Source: Litoditis marina
Taxonomy: Eukaryota > Nematoda > Chromadorea > Rhabditida > Rhabditidae
Direction of reading: 5' to 3'
DNA length: 64,000 nt
Assembly: GCA_964036275.1 (NCBI GenBank)
Contig: OZ038434.1
Coordinates: forward strand, 24,411,413 to 24,475,412
In this document: positions 1 to 10,556 of the stretch, in pieces
Position numbering within the stretch: position 1 is the stretch's first letter
Layout of the letters: every line of letters starts with the position of its first letter
Translations under genes and position numbers: made by a program
Notes under the pieces: model-generated
What the model saw: only the letters and a program-made list of their open reading frames with translations
Told to the model about the DNA's origin: nothing
Database searches by the model: none

Positions 1-3000
1 CGGTTTCTTGTAATGGCAAAGTCGTGGTTTGATCGGAGTCAGCTGACTACAAACACAGCAGAATACAAAACACTGACCGTACTCACGTAATACATTTTCG
101 CAGGACATAGAGCACGAAACTAGTGTAGGAGGGAGGGCAAAGAGCATCGTGACTGCCTACTCTCAACAAACCATGAGTGGGAAAGCTTTTCAACAAACTG
201 CTTTTCAAAACCAACCAACCTTTCTTTACAAAAGCAACCGAGTTTTGTGAAGTAATAGAGCTTGTTGATTTCATTATGAACCCTGTTGCTTTTGTAAAGA
301 GAGGTTGGTCGCTTTTTAAAAGCAATCCGGTTGCTTTTTGGTTGCTTTGAAAATCAACCGAATTTTCTTTACAAAAGCAACCGGGTCGACTTTTGGTTGA
401 TATCAACCCAGTTGCTTCTGTAATCCACCAAAGGCCGGGATCAAAACGATATTTGCCGTGTTTTTGCTTACTGCTCACGTGAAACATGTGAAACAGAGAA
501 GATGCGCGATGATAATTTTCGGTTTTTGATTTGTCGGACCCAGTTTAAAGTCTCAAGTATGCTAATCTGGGTTTCTAGCTGGAAGTACGTCAATTAACGC
601 GACGTGGAACAACTTTACTGTGAGTTTTGCTGTTTCTGCTCAGAACGGATGGCTGCACCGAAATCAATATGCATTTAAAGCATTATGAGCCATCTTTTCG
701 AGCAGAAAATAGTGGGAATGTGTAGTAAAACGTAGAGATTCAGTAGATTCGGCGTGTTAAATTGCTATATGTTTCGAGTAAAAGGAGAATTGAACGGTGT
801 TGTGGTGTATATGTACGTGTAAAGATAAGTGCTACAGGCTATCAGAACACACTTTACAATGTAGTTTCTATAAGAATTGAAAATATCAGAGTTGTAGTTT
901 GATCGGTATGCACAACAGTATTTCCTCATTCCGACTAAAAGAGGGCTGGATCAAACTACAAACACAGCAGAACACAACTAGCTGTATCGATTTGTTTGAT
1001 GTTACCTTGGCTGTACTGTGCGCAAGGTTGTAACGGTTTTGTTTTCTGATACTTATTAGAAATTCTAAACAATCGAAGATATTTGCCTGCCTACACAGAA
1101 ACAAATGAGAAACACAGTATGCTGCCGCCGCCATTATTTCGCCGATTACTGTTAAAGTAGTAAGATTGAAAAAGTGTATTAGTCCCAGATCTTGAAGTGT
1201 GCGTACAGTGATCTCTGGATAGATTATTATTATAGACGTGCTAATGTCGTGTTGTGATACCGTAGTTAGATGACGTTACGTGATGACGTCATAGTGTGGT
1301 AACTTTGTCTCGTAATTGTCAAATATAGGGAATGACCACACCTCAGTTGTAGTTTGAACTCGGAACGGGGTCAAACTACAAACACAGCGAAATAGAGCAA
1401 CATACCCGTACTGGCTTGCTTCGGAAAAAGCGAACTCTATCCCATAGTGGTTAAAGTGTGCTTGTGTCGTAATGTAACACCGTAGTTTAGATGACGTAGA
1501 GCTACGTAATGACACATAACTTTGTGACGTAATTGTCAAAATAATCGATAATTTGTCAAAATAATCGATATTTTCTAGATGAGAGCCGCTCGCCGCAACG
1601 GAAAAATGAGAACGTGTAGCGAAAGTGAACAGACTGAGCTGATTCCTCGGATAGACTGCTCCTCTCCGATGTCGGCTAGGAGTGTACTCTCGCAGATATA
1701 GAGAGGGAATCTTTCTCTCTCTATGTCTCTCTCTCTATGTCTTACTCTCTCCTCTTCTCGCTATCTCTCTATGTCTCTTCTCTCTCTATGTCTCTCGTCT
1801 CTCGCTCTCAGCTCTCTTCTCGTTGATTTCTCCCAACTTTCCGTTTCATCCAACAGTTCCTGTTGAAATTTGCCTTCCCGTAGCCTTACTAAAGTTCGTA
1901 CCTTCTTACGATAATTCGCGCGTTTTAATTATCAACGTGGTTTCATAATTCACAATAACTGGTGTTAACTACCTGATTATCGTTGTTGTTTGATGGTAGC
2001 ATTCCTTGCGGTTTCTACATTCCTAATTAACTCGTCGTCTTTTCATACATTTTACAACTAACGTTTCAGATGAAACAGTTTTATCATTTTGTAGATCTGT
2101 TCAACTTTTCATTGACCTTTGTTAAAGCTCATTATTGCATTTTCTCTCATTTTCATATTGACTCATAATATTATTTTGTTAGGGGTCGAACACGAAAAAA
2201 CCAGTACCAAAACACTAACAACTGCCAGAATTCCAAGAAAACAAATGTTGTGCATGACTTCTGTTGTTGGTACTGGTAACTCTTCACAATACTCATTAAT
2301 ATTAATAATTTAATATTGTTATTTTACTTTTTACCTACACCCGTTGCATTTGATTTAGCTCATGCGAAAACTCAAGGTACATGAAAACATTGCCTTAAGT
2401 TTTGGCAGTACTTCAACAACGCTTTATTTATAAGTGCAGTACTGAATAACTGCAATTTTGTTATTGCTTGAGATTTAGAGAAATTGGTTATAGATGTTTT
2501 GATTTTCTGATATATTGTACGACAATAAATATGCTGAAACATTTGTTTTTATTTGCTGGCAACACGTCTGTGAATTACAGGTAAAAAGCTGGTTCTTACA
2601 CAAAACCATATTTTCCATTCTCAAAATACATTACATGGAAATAGTTATAATAAACGCCATTAACAGCAACAGAAGAATAGAAGTGACCAATCATTAGTTG
2701 TAGTTGTTTGATCTCGATAAATGCGCCATAATTTGCGACTACAAACACAATGAGATCAGGGCAACTGCTTTGGTAAGAGCGAACCCTATTAAGTGACACC
2801 ATATTCACAATTTGGGTGCAGAGGATAGAGCAGTGGGAAACTCTCTACAGACTTCCTTGAATAGCTTTACCTTAGAATATTTCCTGAAATGGTCGCAAAG
2901 CTCATGAGAATCGGAAATTGGGATAGGTTGTCGATTACCTATCCAGTTTGTGTGCGATCCGGTCCGATCCGCTAATAAACGCTAAGAAAACTAGCGTTTA

Positions 3001-3870
3001 TACAAATGCCAAATAATTTCTCAAACGATATAATACATTGAACTTTGTAATACTTATTGTATGTTTTAAACAAAGTTTTCCGTGAATAATTTTATAAAGG
3101 CCCATTTGGCAACCTGAGTCAATAGTGACAACGTACCGTACCTTTGTTACACCCGGGACCGCCTGCCCACCTGTACCAAGAATCGATGTTACAGTTCGCT
3201 TCCCGAATTTTAGGACCGTGACCTTTCCGTCCGTTTTTGACCTTTTTATCGATTTTGTATCGATTTGTTATTACTTTGTTTTGTTAATAATTGATTTTCA
3301 TCATGTGGTGGTATTATGCAGCCAATACTATTCAATTAGGAAGGTAAATTTTCAATACAAGGCCAATTATCTGTTCAAGCGGGCCCTTCGTTAAGCTGTT
3401 TGCGGTGCGGAATTGGTCACAAAAAAAAACGGGTGTCTTGTGAATTGCGCTCTATTCAGTACTATTTTAACGAGTTATAAATACGGCCACTCGTTGATTT
3501 CCCATTGTATTCTCGTTCTCAGACAGGGCCCACGGTGAGACCGCACGACAGAAACGGGCCAATTGAAAAAACGGCTGAACAACAAGACCGCGACGCATAC
3601 CAGACGCGAAGCGGCCTTTAGTAATGGAGCACAATTCATATAGTAGCGCTCAACAAAGGAAGAATTCAACGTTCTATATATATATAGATAGATTGTCTCG
3701 ATTCGAATTTTAATGAACAGAGCAAGGGCTAACATTTTATTCTGAGCCCGTTCCTATTTGGAACACAATAACAACATCAAATCAAACAAACAGCAAACAA
3801 CAAAACAGTAACAGTAACAGGAAATAAAAAGAGATCCTTTCAGCTGGCTGGCAGACACCGAAAACGGACT
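1..3870. other. Repeat-rich intergenic region, no gene supported
   Basis: I find no coding exon here. Open frames in this stretch lack splice sites, codon bias and recognisable motifs. Bases about 190-430 hold several imperfect direct and inverted copies of a CAACC-GGTTGCTTTTGTAAAG-like unit. Copies of the dispersed GATCAAACTACAA motif lie near 20-70, 889-975, 1345-1390 and 2695-2750, several of them as stem-loops. A pyrimidine-rich CTCTCTATGT microsatellite covers about 1710-1830. Bases 3474-3494 match the end of the GTGGCCGTATTTATAA inverted-repeat element seen complete at 29155-29393. Confidence 0.6.
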
Positions 3871-5682
3871 TCAGTTCTCCTTGTCGAGTTCTTCGTCCGT
3901 GTCGAAGAGAACTTCGCTCCTGAGATGCAAAATATCAGTATACATATCGATAAATGTAGCATTGCATAGAATATGACTGAGAAAAATAAGAATTCTGTTT
4001 TTAGACAACCCGTATCTATTTTTTCACTGAACTAGACACCCATTCGCTCACAGCCAGACAAGACAAGTCCTGTTTTCCTATTGTTTGTTACTTCCAGATT
4101 ATGTCGCTCCCGCATTGCAGGTAATTTGGTGGTATGTTTGGAATGCACTTCACTATGAAAACACTTCCTCCACGCAATGAAGATAGATTGTCAACTCACT
4201 CATCCACATCCTCTGACTGCTTGAATACATCCTGGAACTTCACATAGTCCACAGGTGTCCACTGACGGTCAGAGATGCCGTCGTAGTCGTCCACTCCGGT
4301 AGCCATATCAATCACCTGACGTCCAGCGGCGCGTACGGTTCTGACAAATGTGAACAATGAGAAACTGAGACGTCAAAACTGCCTTTTAGCAAACAAAACT
4401 TGAAAAATAGATGACTATAGCTGTAACGAAAAGCTCACCTGATCTGAGCATGCAGCGAGCGCATCTTCTTAACATACTTGTTGACAGTTTTTATGAGGAA
4501 CCTGGAAGATAGCAATAAATGAAAAAAAATTCCGAGGTAAAGGCAGGGTGACTTTTTGAAACGCCCATCGACTCACCTGGTGTTCTGCTATAATTATCAA
4601 CAAATATGAGCTTTGTCGATGAAAATGTTCGGTTCGTTTACAGAGAATAAACACCTAGTTAGTCTCTTTTCAAAGCACAATATTCTACTCAGAGAAGCAC
4701 GATGAACATAATTGGCAAATTAACTCACCGTTTCTCTATCTCCTCCGAAGTTACGCCGTTCCTTTCGGCTAGGATGGTGTTAGCCTGCGCCTGGGAAACC
4801 ACGAGAGCGTTTTGAGCTTGAAGTAGTTCGTCCTTCTTGTTTCTGATTTCGTCTCTGGAACAAAAATTCATCAAATGTCACAAAACAGAAATGAAGGGCA
4901 CCGAGACCTACGCGAGACCGAGAATGAAATACGAGATAGCTGAGCAAACACATTCATGAAATTACTGATAATTATACTCACTGAGCTTGAATAAGACGAA
5001 GAGAGACATTTTGGACTTCATCCTGAGAATCCCGCAACTGGTCCTCAATAACAAGAACGCGTGCGCGACTGGCCACGAGATCTGCCTCCACAATCCTGAA
5101 AACAACTCATTTAAGGTGAAAAAAGGAAGAAGAACAATGGGCAGCAGATCTAACGAACAACACTGGCTTTACGAACAACACATATGAGAAAATACATTCT
5201 CACGCAATACTTGTATCGGAAATATGGTTGGAATAGAGTTTTTGAACGGAAAACAGAGAAATTGACATCCCCATGGCTTGATGGCTTGATTTACACCTAA
5301 TTAATATTCTGATAAGTTCTCACGTTACGTGTGCTCTGACGTCGAGAATCTCTTGGCGAGACTGTTCCCTCTGGTCTTCTAGTGTGTGACGCCGGTCTTT
5401 TTCAAGGCGGTACTTACGACGCGTCTCCAGGAGATCACTGCAATAGTTTTAAATAAATTGACTAACAAAAACGGAAGAACTGATAGGCAAACCAGACTAC
5501 TCAAAGTCACTCTTGTATGATTCTCACTCTTTTCTAGCCAAAAATGAACTATCAAAAACCACTCACTTATACAAACGATTCTCCTCTGCCGGACCTTGAT
5601 GGACACCATTCTGAGGAACGAAACCCCCTCTCCCGCCACGACCGCCACGACCTCCTCTTCCGACGTTCGCACCTCGATTCAT
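3871..5682 (-). CDS. Coiled-coil protein with Gly/Arg-rich N-terminus (240 aa, 7 exons)
   Basis: I do not recognise the family. Exons on the minus strand, in order: 5682-5567, 5437-5324, 5095-4982, 4854-4729, 4501-4439, 4340-4200 and 3919-3871. All junctions have GT/AG and the phases close to 240 codons plus TGA. The N-terminus has repeated GRGGRGG-type residues (about 1-22), as in RNA-binding RGG tails. Residues about 35-180 are rich in charged heptads (for example TRRKYRLEKDRR and LLQAQNAL) and predict a long coiled coil. The C-terminus is acidic and ends in DEELDKEN. The start was chosen because the ATG directly follows TTTATTTAG, a plausible spliced-leader acceptor. The stop of the transposon-like ORF lies only 65 bp upstream on the same strand. 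The exon structure is well supported; the function is unknown. Confidence 0.78.
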
Positions 5683-5692
5683 CTAAATAAAC
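5683..5692 (-). promoter_or_regulatory. Possible trans-splice (spliced leader) acceptor
   Basis: On the minus strand TTTATTTAG lies immediately 5' of the ATG of the coiled-coil gene, leaving no room for an ordinary 5' UTR. Nematode genes commonly receive a spliced leader at such sites. The short distance to the upstream stop codon would also fit a downstream operon gene that receives SL2. This is inferred from position and consensus only. Confidence 0.45.
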
Positions 5693-5747
5693 ACACAATG
5701 TACAAAATGACAACATACAATACTGCAGCTCGGAATCCAGCTGAATA

Positions 5748-8330
5748 TCACTCGTGATTTGTGTCAAACAAATAGTTGCTGAACGAGAACGCATCAGAAA
5801 TAGCATGATAGCGCGACAATGGGTTTCTGATTGAGCAATAGCGTGCATTGAGCCTATTGAGACGCGCATGTAGGGCTTCAATGCACTGCTCAGACATTTT
5901 GCCCCATGTGTGGAACCTGCGCATGAAGGGAAGTACATGCTTAACCAAGACGTGCAGTTTTGGAGTGACGGTTTGATCTGGGCTAGCTGCTGTCAGCTCA
6001 GCCAACAAACGAGGAACGACTTCTTGGAAGCGATCAAGTTGCTGCTGAGATAGAAATGATGCTTGCGCGAACCCTTGCAGTTCGCCGAGAAGTTCCATAT
6101 ACGCGATGAAATGAGTTTTTCTCGGTGAATCATCGAAAATTGACCACAGCATTTTGGCATTTTCGGGCTTCAATAATTTGCGCACGTGGTTACCACAGAA
6201 CTTTTGGAACCATGCAGCAGGATCGCCACCACACTTTCTGTACATAGTGTCGAGCTCCCGCGCTTTCGCTCCCAAAGATCCGTGCAGCGCAGCGTGCAAT
6301 TTTCCCAGATCAACGTTCAACTGATTGAGGTCAACCAAGCTGGCGTCCAACAACGTTGTACATGTTGATAACTCGCTCTCTACTTCGCGAATTCGCTGCG
6401 GCAGGTCTAGGTTAGCGCAGCGCATACAGATTAGCCCGTTGCGACGAGCTTTTTCAACTGTTTCGGAGGTGATTTGTCCAGAACACTCAAAATGTACATC
6501 GGCGGAACAGGAAATGCATTTGTCCCACATTCTTGGCTCCAGGGCGTGAGCACGCCGGTCACGCATTACACACAAATTATATTCGGCGCACAGAGGTTCG
6601 TCGGAAACTAGATCTGCCGGTGGCTGTTCTATTGTTCCATCTCTAATCGAGATCAACACCTCGTGAACGAGCTTAGCAGAAACCACATCTCGCCGAAGTA
6701 TATCCACGAGCTTACTTTTTTCTTTGACCAATTTCCGTAAATTATTCAATCTGGATTTCTGCTGAGACTTAGTTTGAACAGTGTCTGGAAGATCGGCATC
6801 ACAACGCGCGGCCTCAGCAGATAGAGCGCTGAATGCTATTTCAGAAAGACCCATAAATATATGTAAACTGGGCGGTATCACATGGGTTAGGTCTATGTTC
6901 TTGAAAACCACCGAAGATTGCAAGTACACACTGTGGAGACCGGATTGCGCATCGGCGGCATAACTGGACAAATCACGATTTACTCCATGAACGTCGTGTC
7001 TCCACGAGCTAATTTGTTTACAGCTACGCTCACAACAATAAAGACAACTATTGCTAGAAGAGGGACCCTTGTGTCCAAAGCAACTGTACAGGAACATTAG
7101 GTCCCCTGTCAAAAACCACTCTATGGCAACGTTTGTCAGTTTTCCTGCAATCATTACATCTACCGACTTCATAGTATTAATTTCTCTAATAACATTTGGG
7201 AGACAAGCTGTGAGGTAATCACTGCTGTCATCTCCAACATATGAGCCGCACAATATGAGATTGTTGGGAGAGTTTGCTCCCTCAACATTCCCAATGAGAA
7301 CGCCGAGTTTGGTTTCTCTGCCGCCCTTGTCGCCGACTACACAAGCCCATATTTTACCGTCGTAACGCCCATCTAGCTGCAATTTATTCGACTCCGCAAG
7401 ATTTTCGACGCGCGATTTCAAAGCAGTTTGGAGATCATTGAGTTCCAACACAGGGACATGCGCGTCAAGCGAACCATCGCGAGGCACAGTAACCATAGAC
7501 ACGTTATAAAGAGACTTGGTGCTGAATTTTTTGGCCTCTTTTTTAACCTGTCGCAACGAGGACAAAACATCGAATGAACAGAGCTTTTTCAGCATAGCTT
7601 TCATTCTCCCATATTTATTGTGACTTAGTTCAAAGCTCCGTAAAAACACAAGAGACTCGAAACCGGAGAGTTGGCTGAATTGTTTTTCTGCCGAATGTGC
7701 TTGCAAATGTTGGCGCTGATAGTCATTGAGAAATACGCTCCAGTCAGACGGATCATCTGATCCGCAAATTTCACTCAGAGATACGTGTAATTTTTCTAAA
7801 CGGAGATTCTTACACGTTTTATCCAAAAGCAAATTGTAAGGCTTGACCTTAGGGACATTATTCGATTTTTCCAACTGTTTCAAATCCGAGCGAAGTGCAG
7901 AAACATTACCCTTAGCGCGTTTTTCACGCTTTTTCGCATTGTCAAGCGACGAACTGCGAATACACAATTTATCCTTCAGGACCGCGTTTTCTAGACTGAC
8001 TCCTTCTAATTCAGCAGAAACGCGGTCGAAGCCTAGACGGAATTGCTGAGCAATTTTCAGTTTGTTGCGTAAACGCTGCAGCTCCCCAGCTTGAGCAGCT
8101 ACTTGTGAATTCAATCGAGAGTTCTCAGTTACAAGAAACCTATTTTGACGCAGAATCTCCTGCTGATCTCGATCAGGTTTAGGTGTTTTTATTGCAGATT
8201 TTGAACTACTGTTTGAGCTAGTGTTTAGGCAGGGGGTTGAGTTCAAAACATAAACGCTGCCATCTGGCCTTTGAAACGCTATTGTTTTCGGTCTAGCAGC
8301 CGGCGCATGAGTACTTGTACCCGGACTCAT
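5748..8330 (-). CDS. Transposon-derived ORF (860 aa, intronless) with coiled coil, RNase H-like and PHD-like regions
   Basis: This is one uninterrupted 860-codon frame, while every other gene here has many introns. Residues about 50-155 form a coiled coil. A GHKGPSSSNSCLYCC segment (about 419-433) and, near the C-terminus, the motif KLHVLVKH followed by GKMSEQCIEALHAR (about 791-822) resemble a group of invertebrate transposon ORFs with a GHxGxSSxxxCxxC motif and a K-H-H-G-SEQ-E signature. I know that group by motif but cannot place it in a named superfamily. Residues about 600-642 carry spaced Cys/His pairs (CISC, HFEC, CMRC) like a PHD/RING-type zinc finger. The acidic residue in GDKGG (about 333-337) and the Glu of SEQ could be catalytic, but this is inference. 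No clear terminal inverted repeats were found, so it may be an old or domesticated copy. The frame is intact, with no internal stop. Confidence 0.72.
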   Translation of the reverse strand: MSPGTSTHAPAARPKTIAFQRPDGSVYVLNSTPCLNTSSNSSSKSAIKTPKPDRDQQEILRQNRFLVTENSRLNSQVAAQAGELQRLRNKLKIAQQFRLGFDRVSAELEGVSLENAVLKDKLCIRSSSLDNAKKREKRAKGNVSALRSDLKQLEKSNNVPKVKPYNLLLDKTCKNLRLEKLHVSLSEICGSDDPSDWSVFLNDYQRQHLQAHSAEKQFSQLSGFESLVFLRSFELSHNKYGRMKAMLKKLCSFDVLSSLRQVKKEAKKFSTKSLYNVSMVTVPRDGSLDAHVPVLELNDLQTALKSRVENLAESNKLQLDGRYDGKIWACVVGDKGGRETKLGVLIGNVEGANSPNNLILCGSYVGDDSSDYLTACLPNVIREINTMKSVDVMIAGKLTNVAIEWFLTGDLMFLYSCFGHKGPSSSNSCLYCCERSCKQISSWRHDVHGVNRDLSSYAADAQSGLHSVYLQSSVVFKNIDLTHVIPPSLHIFMGLSEIAFSALSAEAARCDADLPDTVQTKSQQKSRLNNLRKLVKEKSKLVDILRRDVVSAKLVHEVLISIRDGTIEQPPADLVSDEPLCAEYNLCVMRDRRAHALEPRMWDKCISCSADVHFECSGQITSETVEKARRNGLICMRCANLDLPQRIREVESELSTCTTLLDASLVDLNQLNVDLGKLHAALHGSLGAKARELDTMYRKCGGDPAAWFQKFCGNHVRKLLKPENAKMLWSIFDDSPRKTHFIAYMELLGELQGFAQASFLSQQQLDRFQEVVPRLLAELTAASPDQTVTPKLHVLVKHVLPFMRRFHTWGKMSEQCIEALHARLNRLNARYCSIRNPLSRYHAISDAFSFSNYLFDTNHE

Positions 8331-8358
8331 GGTTACCTAGAATAAAACGAGATCAACT

Positions 8359-9090
8359 CAAAGCCAGCAAAAACTCATGCAGAATTATATTTACAGCTTT
8401 TAAAATTAATTTAAATCACTAAGTAAACGTTAAATAGAAATACCTACTTAGCGCGAGCATGTCAACGCCTTTATTGTCAACTGCAATCACTCATAACCAG
8501 CAAAAACTCATGCAGAATTATGTTTACAGCTTTTAAAATTAATTTAAATCACCTAGTAAACCTTGAATTATATTTACAGCTTTTAAAATTAATTTAAATC
8601 ACTAAGTAAACGTTAAATAGAAATACCTACTTAGCGCGAGCATGTCAACGCCTTTATTGTCAACTGCAATCACTCATAACCAGCAAAAACTCATGCAGAA
8701 TTATGTTTACAGCTTTTAAAATTAATTTAAATCACCTAGTAAACCTTGAATTATATTTACAGCTTTTAAAATTAATTTAAATCACTAAGTAAACGTTAAA
8801 TAGAAATACCTACTTAGCGCGAGCATGTCAACGCCTTTATTGTCAACTGCAATCACTCATAACCAGCAAAAACTCATGCAGAATTATGTTTACAGCTTTT
8901 AAAATTAATTTAAATCACCTAGTAAACCTTGAATTATATTTACAACTTTTAAAATTAATTTAAATCACTAAGTAAACGTTAAATAGAAATACCTACTTAG
9001 CGCGAGCATGTCAACGCCTTTATTGTCAACTGCAATCACTCATAACCAGCAAAAACTCATGCAGAATTATATTTACAGCTTTTAAAATTA
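8359..9090. repeat. 183-bp tandem array (about 4 copies)
   Basis: The unit recurs with a period of 183 bp (for example CCTTGAATTATATTTAC at 8561, 8744 and 8927). Each unit has an internal half-repeat: GCTTTTAAAATTAATTTAAA occurs twice per unit with slightly different flanks (CACTAAGTAAACG and CACCTAGTAAACC). Copies are nearly identical, which implies recent amplification. The array starts within about 30 bp of the ATG of the transposon-like ORF, so it occupies that gene's promoter or the subterminal region of its element. Confidence 0.93.
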
Positions 9091-10556
9091 ACTAAACTTC
9101 TGTACAACCCACTTTTCTTCTTTGTTCAGTATTCTGGACGATGTGGAATCAAGCTCTCTGGTAGAACTCTGGTAGAACAGGTAGAACAGGTAGAAGGTAG
9201 AACTCTGGTAGAACAACTACTTCCAATTTGAGTACACGAGACCTGCAATGATCAAATATAATACTGAGCCAATGAACTGAGATACACATAATTAATAATG
9301 TACATATGCAGACCAAAAAAGACCAATGAATGTTTGAGAGAAAAGTCTAAGTTTAGACTTCACATCATTTATTTGGGTCGCATTGAGTCCTTGACATCAT
9401 TAAAAGAACGAAACACACCAAAGTGTATTAAGATAACAGCGAAATCACAAAAAAATAAACATAATGACGATAAAAATTACTGTTTTATGGTAAAAAACGA
9501 ATGTTTAGGATCACGCTTTAAAAAATTTCTGGAACTGTGCCAAATGTACAGTATGCAATCGTGGCGAGGAACACACCGCCCTTTAATCCTAGACTGGGGT
9601 GCGAGGTCGTCATTTTCGTTGTCACGGCCCGGCGTTTTGTCGTTGCGACCAAAACTCTTTTTTTTCGGTGAGCGGACTCACCGTGGGCCCAGCCAATTGG
9701 CCAGCCAATTTTTTCAATTGCAGCCAATTAGCCGCTAAAAACCGGTGCATACCGTAATCCGAAGACGCTTTTTTGAACGTTTTTCTGCATTTTTTCGGTG
9801 AACTGGAGTCTACAGACTTATATTCAGTGTTCTGACAGTTGACAAAAAATTCAGAAAGTGGACAAAAGCCGAAAAATTCTCTATGACTGATTACAATCGT
9901 GTTTTTGTGATTTGCACGAAAATCCATCTCTCTTACTTCTTTAACAGAACGAATTAACATGTGTTATACTTAAATTTGAGGTATTTCATTGTTATGAGCG
10001 ATTTCAATACTCGAAAACAGAATCTCTGATAGTAACGTCAAATTACAATTTTCGAATGGACACTTCGTGACTAACTCTGAACAACTAGCGCCAATCTCTT
10101 TCAGTAAGTGAAATAGAGTTTCAGGTACATGCATTCAGTGTTCGAACCGTTTTTCAGCACAATTGAGAGGTAAATGAACGTCGAAAAACTTCATTCACTG
10201 CTTGCAATCGTGATTTACTGTAAATACCTCTTTTTTGCTAACTTAAGCGAGCTAAAGGGAGTGGTACTTCTTCAACTTGAATGTTTATTATTGTATTAGC
10301 CACGTTGGTTGCTGATAACTATTATTTTTGGATGAAAACCCTCAAATTTGATTTTTTGGGATACGGTAGTTTCTAAAATTCGCGGCCAATTCCGGCTAAT
10401 TAGCGCCAACCTTTCTGAGTTGTTGTTTTTCCTGTTTCAACTGACACAGTACGGGAGTTGGTATTTCATGCAGTATTGGCTATTGTCATTGTTACACATG
10501 TGAGTTTTTGCATATACGTTTATTTTTCAGACCCTCTACCTACCGATTTCTACGAC
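9091..10556. other. Intergenic region upstream of the HORMA gene
   Basis: No coding exon is supported. Bases 9150-9215 hold short GGTAGAAC repeats. Bases 9660-9740 contain repeated AGCCAATT words and a CACCGTGGGCCC segment that is loosely similar, inverted, to 3525-3580. The stretch 9780-10440 is AT-rich with no identified element. The HORMA promoter must lie here or in the repeats. A TTTATTTTTCAG at 10519-10530 is a likely spliced-leader acceptor 26 bp before the ATG. Confidence 0.5.
10519..10530 (+). promoter_or_regulatory. Probable trans-splice acceptor of the HORMA gene
   Basis: The strong nematode 3' splice consensus TTTATTTTTCAG lies 26 bp before the predicted ATG, and no matching upstream coding exon is visible. 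This is consistent with spliced-leader addition. An ordinary 5' UTR intron is the alternative. Confidence 0.5.

Noticed and set aside
83..487. 134-codon open frame with repeated KATG-type words
   Set aside because: The repetition comes from a degenerate direct/inverted DNA repeat at about 190-430, not from a protein repeat with coding bias.
9298..9738. 146-codon open frame on the plus strand
   Set aside because: No splice context, no recognisable motif, and it runs into AGCCAATT repeats.
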